DNA from: an uncultured Campylobacterota bacterium
GTDB taxonomy: Bacteria > Campylobacterota > Campylobacteria > Campylobacterales > Sulfurovaceae
NCBI GenBank assembly: GCA_937141405.1
Contig: CAKZQQ010000005.1
Location: 434,001-498,000, forward strand
Direction: 5' to 3'
Length of the DNA stretch: 64,000 bases
Part shown: one piece after another, positions 54,072 to 63,771 of the stretch
Layout of the letters: every line of letters starts with the position of its first letter
Numbering within the stretch: the first letter of the stretch is position 1
Program-made: the position numbers and the translations under genes
Notes under the pieces: generated by a model
Told to the model about the DNA's origin: nothing
What the model saw: the letters and a program-made list of their open reading frames with translations, nothing else
Database searches by the model: none

Positions 54072-55319
54072 CTATCCTTTAACTGCTTTTCCAAGGTCCC
54101 ACATAGGCATGAATATACCAAGCGCCATTAAAAGTACCAACCCTGCTATAAAGAACATCATAATAGGCTCAATATAGGTACTAAGATTATCAATAATATC
54201 TTGGAACTGCATATCATAATAGGTTGTTACTTTTCCAAGCATTGCATCAAGCTGACCACTCGCCTCTCCTGCCTTTATCATTTGAAGCAACATGTTTTCA
54301 AAAAGACCTGTCTGCTCAAAGGCTTCAGTGAGGTTCATCCCTCTTTCAATATTTGCATTTACTCTCTCAAGTTGCTCTTTTATGACACTATTATCAACCA
54401 TTCCAACTGCCGTTTGAAGTGCCTCAGAAACAGGTATACCTGAACGCACAAGCTCACCAAAAACAAGTGTGTACTTATGCATAGTCGATAGAAAGATTAC
54501 TCTATTGATAAGATAAAATCTCTTGTGAATTAAAATTTTATCTATTTTATATTTAAACTCTTTATTATTCTTATAAAAATAAATAAGCGCATATATTGAT
54601 GTTATAAGCACGACAAGAACAACAACACCGTAATTACTAAAAACATATTCAATGCTTAAAAGTATTTTAGTTGGAATAGGTAAGTCTGTTTTGAATTTAT
54701 CAAAAATCTCTTTAAATTTTGGCACAACAACCATAATTAAAACAACAAATGCTATTGCCATTGCCGTGAGTGTTATAAGTGGATAGCGGATAGCTTTTTT
54801 GAAACGCGCGACATTGTTTCTAATGCTCTCTAGTATATCAGCCAGCTTATGATAAGAGCCGGATATATTCCCTGTTCTCTCACCAAGCTTTGTCATAGCT
54901 ATGCTTACATGCCCAAACTCATTTCCATACTTCTCCATAGAATCTGATAAACTTTTCCCCGCATTAATATCACTGCTAACATCATAATAAATATCCTTAA
55001 GTTGCACATTATGGGTATTCATTGCCACATCCTGGAGAGTGTCGTTAATTGGTATACCCGCATCAGTCATAACGGCAATCTGTCTTATGGTAGCAATTTT
55101 ATCATTGATATTGACACTCTTTTTAAATGACTTTTTTAGTTTAGCAGTTAAATTACTAATGACCACTTCAACAGGAGGCGAAGTGGGTATTGCCTTCAAA
55201 ACAATTCCTGAGGGAAATTTGTTTTTTGCCTTTACAATTGCCGATTTTTGATTCTCGGCTTCTATGAGCTCGAGTCTCTTCTTCCCTTTATACATTATCG
55301 AAACATTAAAATAATCCAT
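54072..55319 (-). CDS. type II secretion/type IV pilus inner-membrane protein F (CtsF/MshG-like)
   Basis: 415 residues. GspF/PilC family: an N-terminal cytoplasmic part, three transmembrane helices and two GspF domains, with QIAVMTDAGIPINDTLQDVA, KLADILESIRNNVARFKKAI and GELVRSGIPVSEALQTAV. It is the platform protein of the machine. The order of this cluster (F-E-X-P-D-R) matches that of the Campylobacter cts transformation genes. Its start overlaps the gspE-like stop by one base. Confidence 0.88.
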   Translation of the reverse strand: MDYFNVSIMYKGKKRLELIEAENQKSAIVKAKNKFPSGIVLKAIPTSPPVEVVISNLTAKLKKSFKKSVNINDKIATIRQIAVMTDAGIPINDTLQDVAMNTHNVQLKDIYYDVSSDINAGKSLSDSMEKYGNEFGHVSIAMTKLGERTGNISGSYHKLADILESIRNNVARFKKAIRYPLITLTAMAIAFVVLIMVVVPKFKEIFDKFKTDLPIPTKILLSIEYVFSNYGVVVLVVLITSIYALIYFYKNNKEFKYKIDKILIHKRFYLINRVIFLSTMHKYTLVFGELVRSGIPVSEALQTAVGMVDNSVIKEQLERVNANIERGMNLTEAFEQTGLFENMLLQMIKAGEASGQLDAMLGKVTTYYDMQFQDIIDNLSTYIEPIMMFFIAGLVLLMALGIFMPMWDLGKAVKG

Positions 55320-57058
55320 TATAACCTCGCAACTCTATAGACTTCATCTAAGGTAGTTTTACCTTGTAGTGCCTTACCTATGCCATCAGCAAACATTGAT
55401 ACAAACCCCTCTTCTATTGCCTGTTTTTCCAAATCCTCTTTAGAGGCACCTGAAGCAATCATATGGGATAGCTTTTCACTTATCGGCAACATCTCTGAAA
55501 CCATCTCTCTTCCGGCATAACCACTATGTCTACACTCTTTACAGCCCTCACCCTTATAGAACTGATACTCTCCCTCTCCAATATACTCTTCTATGTCCTC
55601 TATGACATTAGGGGGAAGCGTAATGGGAGTTTTACAATGCTCACATATCTTTCTAACAAGCCTTTGCGCTTGAATACCAACAAGAGCACCACTCACCAAA
55701 TAATTCTCAACACCCATATCGACCATTCTATTAATTGCGCTTACAGAATCATTTGTATGCAATGTTGAGAGCACAAGGTGCCCAGTAAGTGCAGCTTGGA
55801 TAGCTATACGGAGTGTTTCAGTATCTCTAATCTCCCCTATCATTATCTTATCAGGGTCTTGCCTTAAGATTGAGCGCAAAGCATCCGAAAAACTAAGGCC
55901 AACATGTGCATTAACTTGAACCTGCTGAATCCCACTCATCTGATACTCCACAGGATCTTCAACGGTAATTATCTTATCCTTAACATCTCTGATGCTATTA
56001 AGCGCTCCATAAAGGGTTGTTGTTTTCCCACTTCCTGTTGGTCCAGTAACTAGAACAATTCCATAAGGAACCTGAATTGCATTTGAGAATTTTTCATAAC
56101 ACACCTTGCTCATCCCGGAATCCTCAAGACGGATCATCGCTTTTGTTTTATCGAGTATCCTAAGCACGATCGACTCTCCAAAAAGTGTCGGCAAACTTGA
56201 AACCCTAAAGTCAAAATCTTTTCCATTTATTGTGGCGCTAAAGCGGCCATCTTGGGGTTTTCTCTTCTCGGCGATATCAAGATTTGATAAAAGCTTCATC
56301 CGAGATGAGAGCGGTGCAAAAATATCTTTATCAAATGAAAAAGTTTGCCTGAGCATCCCATCAACTCTCTCTCTTACTGAACAACTTTTCTCAAGTGCTT
56401 CAATATGAATATCACTTGCCCCTGCATAAATAGCTGATTTTAGTATCAAATCAATAAGTTTCAATATGGCAGAAGATTCACCATCCATAGTCTCTTTGCC
56501 TTCTTGGGCTAAATCTTTACGAATGTCAACAACTAAACTTTTTATACTCTCATTCGCTTCAAGCCTTCTAAGGTATTGCAGTATCTGCTTTGGGCTTGCA
56601 ATTGCAACTGAGATTGGCTTTTTTGGAAATATTCTTGAGATTGCATCATAAGCAGACATATCAAGAGGATCAGAAAAAACAACGCCAACATGCAAATCAG
56701 TCTCTTCAAAAGGAATAACACTATATTTCATGAGTTGTTTATAAGGGACTTCTGAAAAAAGTCGCATATCAAGCTCAATCTCATCAAGATCAATAAATTT
56801 AACTTTAAGCTCTTTTGCGGCCATTTTTATGATATTTTTAGAGTCTATTCCATCTATTTGCTCAACATCACTTAGAGTTATCTCGCCTTGTCTTATCTTT
56901 TTTGCTAAATATTCATTTGCTTTATCTGCATCAAGCATATTCTCACCTATAAGATTAGCAACAGAAACCTTTTTGGGAGGTCTGCATTTAACAAGCGTAG
57001 ATAGGTTATCTTTTGTGATGAGTTTATCTCGCAACATCATCTCAATTATTTTTAGCAT
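55319..57058 (-). CDS. type II secretion/type IV pilus assembly ATPase (CtsE/MshE-like)
   Basis: 579 residues. GspE/PilB family: an N-terminal domain (to about 150), then the motor with Walker A VTGPTGSGKTTTLYG, the Asp box, Walker B MIGEIRD and the tetra-Cys zinc domain CEHCKTPITL...CKECRHSGYAGR. It powers pseudopilus assembly. A conserved AAA ATPase and secretin lie just upstream. Confidence 0.92.
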   Translation of the reverse strand: MLKIIEMMLRDKLITKDNLSTLVKCRPPKKVSVANLIGENMLDADKANEYLAKKIRQGEITLSDVEQIDGIDSKNIIKMAAKELKVKFIDLDEIELDMRLFSEVPYKQLMKYSVIPFEETDLHVGVVFSDPLDMSAYDAISRIFPKKPISVAIASPKQILQYLRRLEANESIKSLVVDIRKDLAQEGKETMDGESSAILKLIDLILKSAIYAGASDIHIEALEKSCSVRERVDGMLRQTFSFDKDIFAPLSSRMKLLSNLDIAEKRKPQDGRFSATINGKDFDFRVSSLPTLFGESIVLRILDKTKAMIRLEDSGMSKVCYEKFSNAIQVPYGIVLVTGPTGSGKTTTLYGALNSIRDVKDKIITVEDPVEYQMSGIQQVQVNAHVGLSFSDALRSILRQDPDKIMIGEIRDTETLRIAIQAALTGHLVLSTLHTNDSVSAINRMVDMGVENYLVSGALVGIQAQRLVRKICEHCKTPITLPPNVIEDIEEYIGEGEYQFYKGEGCKECRHSGYAGREMVSEMLPISEKLSHMIASGASKEDLEKQAIEEGFVSMFADGIGKALQGKTTLDEVYRVARL

Positions 57059-57078
57059 GCTCTTCTCCCTTTGATTGT

Positions 57079-57753
57079 TTAAATAATATCTTTTTGAATT
57101 TTTTCCATTAACACTTCAGCTTCTTTTGAATCTTGAGTCTTTAAAAAAGACTTTAAAAGCTCTAGCGCTTCTTCTTTTTTGCCAAGTTTATATTTTGCTT
57201 TTGCAAGCACCATCCAACTCTCATTGATATTGGCAATTTTATTTGTCTCAACTGCCCAATCATGAGCCTTAGCATACTCCCCGTTTGAATAGTATGTTGA
57301 AGCCAAAAAGAGAGAGTCGTAGGGGTCTTTCTCTTTTTTAAATCTCTCTATTACGTTTTCCAAAACACTCTTATCAACCGGTACTTTTTTTATCTCAACG
57401 ACTACTTTCTGTTTTACCTTTGGTGCAGTACTAACCGGTGCAACAGGAAAAGCCGCATCATTAGGGTCAAGGAAAAGAGCATCTTCGGCATTATGCTCAA
57501 TAGCCGGTTGACTACTTTTAGCATTAAAACTACCACCTATCTCTAGCTTAGCTATCATAGGGTTGCTCTCAAGTTTTACATTGTGCATTTTAACATTTGA
57601 TGGTAAGCCAATATGTGCCTTAGCATGGTCGCTACTTAAAAATATACCGCTAATAACAACAAATATAAATGCGATACTAAGCACTCCGGCCGGTGCATAC
57701 TGTTTGATTTTGTATCTTTGCCATCGCTCCTCTAATTGTTTTATCTCATACAT
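57079..57753 (-). CDS. inner-membrane TPR protein (CtsX-position)
   Basis: 224 residues. One transmembrane helix (about 21-41) after a short cytoplasmic part, then a low-complexity periplasmic segment with Pro and Val-rich stretches, then TPR repeats (about 140-220, LASTYYSNGEYAKAHDWAV, AKYKLGKKEEALELLKSFL). It occupies the place of ctsX/cj1472 in Campylobacter; sequence identity to CtsX was not tested. It overlaps the ATPase gene by eight bases. Confidence 0.65.
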   Translation of the reverse strand: MYEIKQLEERWQRYKIKQYAPAGVLSIAFIFVVISGIFLSSDHAKAHIGLPSNVKMHNVKLESNPMIAKLEIGGSFNAKSSQPAIEHNAEDALFLDPNDAAFPVAPVSTAPKVKQKVVVEIKKVPVDKSVLENVIERFKKEKDPYDSLFLASTYYSNGEYAKAHDWAVETNKIANINESWMVLAKAKYKLGKKEEALELLKSFLKTQDSKEAEVLMEKIQKDII

Positions 57754-58558
57754 TTATATATCCTAACTTCAGAGCTGCCATCTCAATAATTTTTGGATCC
57801 ATGGCTTGATAATTTACCTTGAGCGGCTCATGCTTATCATAATACTCACTAATTTCAAATATAGAATAGAGAAGTTTATTGCAATCTCTGAAATTACCTT
57901 TTGTAATCTTATGTATCAAGCGTACCTCTTTGTCTTTGATGATATTGGCTATTTCATAAAGGTCTTTGTTGAGTAACTTTCTTCTCATATAGTCACCAAG
58001 TTCATCTCTAGAGGCATTTTTAAGCTCAACTATCTCCCAGATTCTTGTCTGAAAATGTTTTTTTGCAACCAAATCTTCATCTTCATTTTTGTGTAAAGAG
58101 ATAACAAATTTAACTGCTCTCGTATCTGAAAGTAATCTAATTTTTTCAAGAACATCTGCATTATACATCTGTGCTTCATCGATCAAAAAAACAACCTCTC
58201 TTTTGCCCCGTATACTTTTGCAGTAATTCACCAAACCAAAAAAATTTATCTTTGCATCAAGCGATACACTCTCGCTTGTTAGTGGTGCTACCAAACATCT
58301 TAGAAAGTAGTTTTCATCAGCAGCAGGAATCTCAAGATAGTGAATCTCTTTTTCATATTTAAGCTCATTATAGAGCCTATTAAGAAGTATGCTCTTCCCG
58401 GTGCCCGGCTTGCCAAAAATTAAAATCATCTTCAGGGGCTTATCCAAAGACTTTTTAAGCTTATCATAGGCGACGATTGATGACCCTAATTCTACATAAT
58501 CATCTACATCGACACTATCGATAAAGACATTTTTAGCATCCTCATATCTACTTTTCAT
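57746..58558 (-). CDS. AAA ATPase of the secretion cluster (CtsP/MshM/ExeA-like)
   Basis: 270 residues. A P-loop ATPase of ExeA/MshM type: FGKPGTGKSILLNRLY (Walker A), VVFLIDEAQMYNADVLEKIR (Walker B). It lacks the C-terminal peptidoglycan-binding domain of ExeA. In Campylobacter the corresponding CtsP is needed for transformation. It overlaps the secretin gene by eleven bases. Confidence 0.85.
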   Translation of the reverse strand: MKSRYEDAKNVFIDSVDVDDYVELGSSIVAYDKLKKSLDKPLKMILIFGKPGTGKSILLNRLYNELKYEKEIHYLEIPAADENYFLRCLVAPLTSESVSLDAKINFFGLVNYCKSIRGKREVVFLIDEAQMYNADVLEKIRLLSDTRAVKFVISLHKNEDEDLVAKKHFQTRIWEIVELKNASRDELGDYMRRKLLNKDLYEIANIIKDKEVRLIHKITKGNFRDCNKLLYSIFEISEYYDKHEPLKVNYQAMDPKIIEMAALKLGYINV

Positions 58559-60161
58559 TCAATTTTGTATACCCTAAATCTTTCATGTCAAGATCTTTTG
58601 CATTTTTTACTATATGAGGTGTGATAACGATAACAAGCTCCTCAACAGTTTCAATTTTCTCATCTCTACTAAAAAAGTATTTCAATCCAGGTATATCTCC
58701 AAGCAAAGGTACTTTATTAGATTTTGTTCCATTTTTACTTGTAATAAGTCCGCCCAAAATAGCATGCTCACCATCTTTTACTTTGATAACAGAAGCTATC
58801 TGTCTTCTAACAAGGTCGGGCGGCATTGTTCTTCCATCATTACCTCCGCTAGTAACTGTTTCTACCGTATCAGAAACAGATGGATTAATTTTAAGTGTAA
58901 CCATGCCATTTGGATCAATTTCCGGCGTTATATCAAGCAAAATACCGGCAAATACAGAATCGACAAGCTCGCCCTGCGATGATGCATCTGCACCAGCACC
59001 ACCATTACCGCTTAATGTTGTACTTGATTTTAATTTATAAAAGAGTTCTTTACCAACACTAATGAGTGCCGGTTGGTTATTAAGCGTCATCACCCTTGGG
59101 CTAGAAATTGACTTCACATCGCCTTGAGTTCCTAAAAATTTTACAATATCAGAAACCCCGACTTCCCCTGTTGCAATCAAAGCTTGTGAATTATCCTTGA
59201 AAAATGGGCTAGTACCTGCGGCAACAGGAGACCACTCTGTTATACCGCCCTTTTCTCTGTCAATCTTTATGCCATCCATATTTCTTCTAAAGTCAAGAAG
59301 AGTATTTACAGTTAAATTTTGCAAACTATAAATTTGTGACCAATCAATACCAGTTGTGCGACTATTATCAAAGCTTACTCCTAAAATTCTTACATCAATC
59401 ATTACCTGTTGTTTAATTTGATTTCTAAGCGTCTTGATATACTTCGATATTCTTTCTATCTGATCAGCAGTCCCTGTTACAGTAACCATGCCTGCTTCTG
59501 GGTTAACGATCGGGGCAACCGGATTATACTCCCATATTTGCCCATCAGGACCAACCCAACTATCATCAGATGTTTTCGTGTAGTGCGTGCTTCCATCAGA
59601 TGCACCTATTAAAATTCTTTGTAGCTCTTTCTCAACTGTTTTCCAAAATTGAAATTCATCATTGCTCTCTATTGATGTGCCGGTTTTAGAAGCACTACTA
59701 CTATCTTGACTATCCGAAGAAGAACCTCCTCCTGTTGCTAATGCATTATTTGAATTAGCTATCGTTACACGAGCATTACTTTTGCCAACTCGTTGTCCAG
59801 AGATATAATGGATACGAAAAGTTCTTGTAATCAGATAGGATATATCTAATTTTTTACCATCAAGCGTATAATGCAGATCATTATCTTCTAAAACAGTATT
59901 TAAAAAACCTCGCAATGTTGCATTTTTTAAATTGACATAATAGAGATTTTGATTCATCTTTTTCTTAGCAGCTTCATCTTTAATAATCACACTTAAATTA
60001 CATGTATCCGCAATATTTTCAACCACATCACCTATCGTGAGCTTACTATCAAGTGTGGCACTAAAAAGCTTTCCATTACACTCGCCTGCATTCGCAAAAA
60101 GTGTTAACCCAAAAAACAACAATAGTGTTACTAAAATACTTTCTTTTTTACTTTTTATCAT
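58548..60161 (-). CDS. secretin (PilQ/MshL/CtsD-like)
   Basis: 537 residues with a signal peptide (about 1-25). An N-terminal STN-like domain (about 40-110), a low-complexity Ser-rich linker (about 150-165), the N3-type domain (MVTVTGTADQIERISKYI), and the secretin gate with VGVSDIVKFLGTQGDVKSISSP, EHAILGGLITSKNGTKSNKVPLLGDIPGLKYFF. It forms the outer-membrane channel for a pilus or DNA-uptake pseudopilus. No cognate lipoprotein pilotin is seen. Confidence 0.9.
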   Translation of the reverse strand: MIKSKKESILVTLLLFFGLTLFANAGECNGKLFSATLDSKLTIGDVVENIADTCNLSVIIKDEAAKKKMNQNLYYVNLKNATLRGFLNTVLEDNDLHYTLDGKKLDISYLITRTFRIHYISGQRVGKSNARVTIANSNNALATGGGSSSDSQDSSSASKTGTSIESNDEFQFWKTVEKELQRILIGASDGSTHYTKTSDDSWVGPDGQIWEYNPVAPIVNPEAGMVTVTGTADQIERISKYIKTLRNQIKQQVMIDVRILGVSFDNSRTTGIDWSQIYSLQNLTVNTLLDFRRNMDGIKIDREKGGITEWSPVAAGTSPFFKDNSQALIATGEVGVSDIVKFLGTQGDVKSISSPRVMTLNNQPALISVGKELFYKLKSSTTLSGNGGAGADASSQGELVDSVFAGILLDITPEIDPNGMVTLKINPSVSDTVETVTSGGNDGRTMPPDLVRRQIASVIKVKDGEHAILGGLITSKNGTKSNKVPLLGDIPGLKYFFSRDEKIETVEELVIVITPHIVKNAKDLDMKDLGYTKLNEK

Positions 60162-60165
60162 CTGC

Positions 60166-60561
60166 TTACCTCGCTTCTATTTTGATAAAACTATCTTTTT
60201 TATTTTTTAAAAATAGCTCTTTAGTTCGATCTTCTCTTTTAAGAAGTACACTCTTTGAAGTTATGCTAACAACCTTGTAGCCTTCTACTTCATCGTTTAG
60301 TCCAACCCACGCATTATTAATATATGCCTTGGAATTCATGATTCCTTTTAAAGAGATTTTCTCAACTGGCTGTACTGCAGATTCATCAGCTTCGATACCC
60401 TCTGCATAAAAAGGATTTTTTGTATTGTTTAAAGCTTTAATAGTTATCCCCTCTCTCGGAGAGTCAATTTTGGAAATTTTATCATCAATATTTTTTATCT
60501 CAACATCTTGCGCATTCACAAACAATAAGAGAAGAAAACAGATAAGTATATACTTTTTCAT
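60166..60561 (-). CDS. small periplasmic protein of the secretion cluster (CtsR/MshK-position)
   Basis: 131 residues from the ATG at 60561, which overlaps the stop of the PilO-like gene (TAATG). Signal peptide about 1-17 (NAQD). The mature part is a GspC/PilP-like beta domain (KISLKGIMNSKAYINNAWVG, VVSITSKSVLLKREDRTKEL), which in such systems contacts the secretin. Low complexity otherwise. Confidence 0.7.
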   Translation of the reverse strand: MKKYILICFLLLLFVNAQDVEIKNIDDKISKIDSPREGITIKALNNTKNPFYAEGIEADESAVQPVEKISLKGIMNSKAYINNAWVGLNDEVEGYKVVSITSKSVLLKREDRTKELFLKNKKDSFIKIEAR

Positions 60562-61214
60562 TAGTGATTTACCCCCCATACTGAGATATTAATATCCGCA
60601 TTAATAAAAGATGAATTAACATCTTTATAAATTTTACTTCCGTAGATATCAGTTACAAGTCTATTTTGCTCGATATCATTCATAAACTTCAATATATCTC
60701 TATAGTCGCCTTGACATGCAACTTGGATCTCTAGGACATGCCCAAAACTATTATTTGAGTCGACGAATGTATTAGTAATATTGGAGATATCAATACCGTT
60801 TGACTCAGCCTTTTCCGTAATTGAATCTAAAAATCTAGACCAACTCTTTTTATCAAAAATCATATCAGATAACTTTTTAGTACCATCATTGATATGCTTA
60901 ATCCTATTTTTATAATCTTCTATGCTCTTATTTTTCTGGGTAATATCTTTATTATATTTCTTTACATAAAAATCTCGATCACCATTCATGCTAATTGAAT
61001 TTAGATAACTCCGATGATCATTCAAACTTTTTTCAACTCTACTCTTTTGGCTTTCAGCATTTTTATCCATCTGTTCAGCACTTGGACCAAAACCATAATA
61101 CCCAAAAAGGGCGACAAAAGCAGCAATACCAATAATCATCATCCATTTTTCGCGCTCACCTTTTTCTCCAAAATAGAGATCAAGTTTTTCTAAATTATCT
61201 TCAAGTAGTTTCAT
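60561..61214 (-). CDS. PilO/MshJ-like inner-membrane protein
   Basis: 217 residues. One transmembrane helix (about 25-42), a coiled coil (about 50-110), and a C-terminal ferredoxin-like domain (about 125-215) with VACQGDYRDILKFMNDIEQN. PilO-type proteins form the inner-membrane alignment complex with PilM/N. It overlaps the upstream gene by four bases. Confidence 0.8.
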   Translation of the reverse strand: MKLLEDNLEKLDLYFGEKGEREKWMMIIGIAAFVALFGYYGFGPSAEQMDKNAESQKSRVEKSLNDHRSYLNSISMNGDRDFYVKKYNKDITQKNKSIEDYKNRIKHINDGTKKLSDMIFDKKSWSRFLDSITEKAESNGIDISNITNTFVDSNNSFGHVLEIQVACQGDYRDILKFMNDIEQNRLVTDIYGSKIYKDVNSSFINADINISVWGVNH

Positions 61215-62743
61215 TTTAACTCCACCTTTAACACGCCATTATAGTAGCTACTATTTCCATCTTTTGCAATAGACTCTATATTGATATCTTTTATATCATT
61301 AAATCTGTTTTTAGCAATATAATCAATAAGCTCGGTAATTTTCTTATCATCCTTACCAACAACTGAGATATAGAATTGGCTTTCATTATTCTCTAATGAG
61401 TTTACTGAGACATCAAACTGCTTGAGATACTTCGAAAAATTATAAAAAACTTCTGAGCGCATCTTATAATTTACCTTTTTATCATAAATAGCATTGAGTG
61501 TGCTTGCTTTATCATTATAGACACCCCTTAGTCTGTTTTCCTCTTTTGTCAAGAGTTCGATTTCACTTTTTTTCTCAGCCAAAATTTTTGTATATTTATC
61601 AACCTCAACCTTCAAGTCATTATCTTGACTTTGCATAAATGCAGTTTGTGTTTTTGCAATCATTGCCGAGAGAAAATAATATCCGGGATATAAAAGAGCG
61701 ACTCCTAAACCAATTCCCATTGCAATTGTAAATTGACCACTTGGACGATTTGCAAACGAAGGTGGTCTTGGGAAAATGGTAAGATTGGCATAAGAAGAGT
61801 CATCTTTCAAAAACTCTAGTGCCCGAAGTGCTAGAAGATATTCAAGTTGATCCGTATACCACTCATTACTAGCTAGGTCATATTCAAAAATTAAATCTTT
61901 TGAAGCCATACCAAGATAATTTTCACTATATTGTGATAATCCTGCGATGTTACCTATGATAGAGCCGATAAAAATATTATCAATAGCATCAAGGGAAAAG
62001 GCTCTTTTGGAATAGATAACAACATCATTAAGAGCAACAAAAACTTCGCTAAATATCTTCATAAGTATCTGTTGTGAGTCTTGATCTTTGAAGTATATTC
62101 CCTCTTTTGTAAGTGCGTTGATAAACTCTTTTTTATCAACATTCTCACCCTTTGCCTCACAATACATAGCATGTATTTTATCGAGCGAAAATTCTAAACT
62201 TTTTGCGTAAAGATAATTACCATCTTTATAGACACTAATAAAGGCATCTTCTTCCATGAAATATATAAAAAGGTCTGTTCTGCCTTGTTGCAATATATCT
62301 TTTTCATAAAGAATTTTATATAAAAGAGGTGCCGGAAATATAAGGTCAACATATTTAGCATCACTTACTATCTCACCATATAACTCGCGCAGTCTCTCCG
62401 GTTTAGCGGCAAAAACATCAAAAAGTCTCTCTTCGCCTTCACTTGGAGACTCAAAATGGTCAATCACATATTCACTCGCTTGATCTAATCCTAACTCTTC
62501 ATACGCCTTGTTCTCAATAGCACTATCAATATCTACATCATAAACTGATCTGCTTATACCTATCTTTGCAGAGATATAATCTCTATTAGATAGATAAGAT
62601 GCCAAAAAGTTTGAAGTATTGAATGTTGGCTTGTTCTGCAGGCTAAGCTTATTAGACTTTAGAAGATAACTGTTTTTCGTATAAGGATTAACAGTTACGA
62701 TCCTTGAGATAGACTTTCTCGATGAATCTTTTTTTGTAAACAT
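61211..62743 (-). CDS. PilM-PilN-like fusion protein (MshI-like)
   Basis: 510 residues. The first 320 residues resemble the cytoplasmic actin-like PilM/MshI fold (YVDLIFPAPLLYKILYEK, DLFIYFMEEDAFISVYKDGN); a single transmembrane helix lies at about 340-360; the last 150 residues are a coiled coil and a PilN-like periplasmic domain (SVNSLENNESQFYISVVGKDDKKITELIDYI). A fusion of PilM and PilN would lock the cytoplasmic and periplasmic parts of the alignment complex together. It is the first gene of the operon. Confidence 0.7.
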   Translation of the reverse strand: MFTKKDSSRKSISRIVTVNPYTKNSYLLKSNKLSLQNKPTFNTSNFLASYLSNRDYISAKIGISRSVYDVDIDSAIENKAYEELGLDQASEYVIDHFESPSEGEERLFDVFAAKPERLRELYGEIVSDAKYVDLIFPAPLLYKILYEKDILQQGRTDLFIYFMEEDAFISVYKDGNYLYAKSLEFSLDKIHAMYCEAKGENVDKKEFINALTKEGIYFKDQDSQQILMKIFSEVFVALNDVVIYSKRAFSLDAIDNIFIGSIIGNIAGLSQYSENYLGMASKDLIFEYDLASNEWYTDQLEYLLALRALEFLKDDSSYANLTIFPRPPSFANRPSGQFTIAMGIGLGVALLYPGYYFLSAMIAKTQTAFMQSQDNDLKVEVDKYTKILAEKKSEIELLTKEENRLRGVYNDKASTLNAIYDKKVNYKMRSEVFYNFSKYLKQFDVSVNSLENNESQFYISVVGKDDKKITELIDYIAKNRFNDIKDINIESIAKDGNSSYYNGVLKVELK

Positions 62744-62847
62744 CCTTCACCTTCCCTCTAGTTTATAAAAAAATTATATATACTTTAATATTAAAACTTT
62801 CTTAGAAAAATATAAAATTTTAAATAAATTAATTTTTTTTATTATAA

Positions 62848-63771
62848 TTAATCAATTATATATCCAAAATTTTCTAAGTCACCCCTGTTCTTACTCCACC
62901 CTTTTTTTACTGTTACAAACAGCTCTAAAAAGCATTTTTTGCCCGATAACTTCTCGATAGATTCCCTTGCACTCTTCCCTATTCTTTTTATAGAGATGCC
63001 GCCTGCACCGATAATCATCCGCTTTTGTATATCTTTTTCTACGATTATTGTGGCACGAATCCTATCGATATCTTTTTGCTCATCAATTTTATCTATTATG
63101 ACATCACTTTCATAGGGAATCTCATCACTGATATTTTCAAAAATAGATTCTCGAATAAACTCTTTATAAATGGATCGCATATACTCCGTAGTAAGCATAT
63201 CATCATCATAAAGCCATGGTGAAGGCTCTAAATACTTGACTATTTCATCCAATAATTGGGTTTTTCCTATATTTTTCTTAATGGAAAATGGAATAATCGC
63301 CTCAAATTTATCTTGATATTTCTGATACATTGATAACTGCTTTAAGAGTTCTTCATTGCTGAGCCAATCAACTTTTGTCAAAAGCACGATATGTTTTGCT
63401 CTTTTTGATTCTTGAAGCTCTAAAAACTTCTCATACTCTTCTAAACTATCATTTGCCGGTGCTAAAAAAATGATGAGATCGCAGTCCCCCATCGCTTTAA
63501 GTGCTTCACCCAGCATAAATTGATTTAAGAGTTTCTCTTTTTTATGAATACCGGGCGTATCTACAAAAACAATCTGTGCCATATCGTGCGTGACAATGAT
63601 ATGCATTCTTTTTCTTGTTGCCTGTGCTTTTTTTGATACCATTGCAAGTTTCTCGCCGACCAGGTAGTTTAAAAGAGAACTTTTACCCGCATTTGGTCGA
63701 CCAACAACTGCCACAAAACCACATTTAGTTGCCTCTTTATTGTCTTCTTGTTTATCCAAAACTGTATCCAT
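62848..63771 (-). CDS. era: ribosome-assembly GTPase Era
   Basis: 307 residues. G1 GRPNAGKSSLLNYLV, G2 region KAQATRKRMH, G3 VDTPGIHKKEK, G4 TKVD and G5 are in order, followed by the KH domain with VEKDIQKRMIIGAGGISIKRIG. Era matures the 30S subunit by binding the 3' end of 16S rRNA. Its start overlaps the hslU stop (TAATG), so they are coupled. Confidence 0.96.
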   Translation of the reverse strand: MDTVLDKQEDNKEATKCGFVAVVGRPNAGKSSLLNYLVGEKLAMVSKKAQATRKRMHIIVTHDMAQIVFVDTPGIHKKEKLLNQFMLGEALKAMGDCDLIIFLAPANDSLEEYEKFLELQESKRAKHIVLLTKVDWLSNEELLKQLSMYQKYQDKFEAIIPFSIKKNIGKTQLLDEIVKYLEPSPWLYDDDMLTTEYMRSIYKEFIRESIFENISDEIPYESDVIIDKIDEQKDIDRIRATIIVEKDIQKRMIIGAGGISIKRIGKSARESIEKLSGKKCFLELFVTVKKGWSKNRGDLENFGYIID

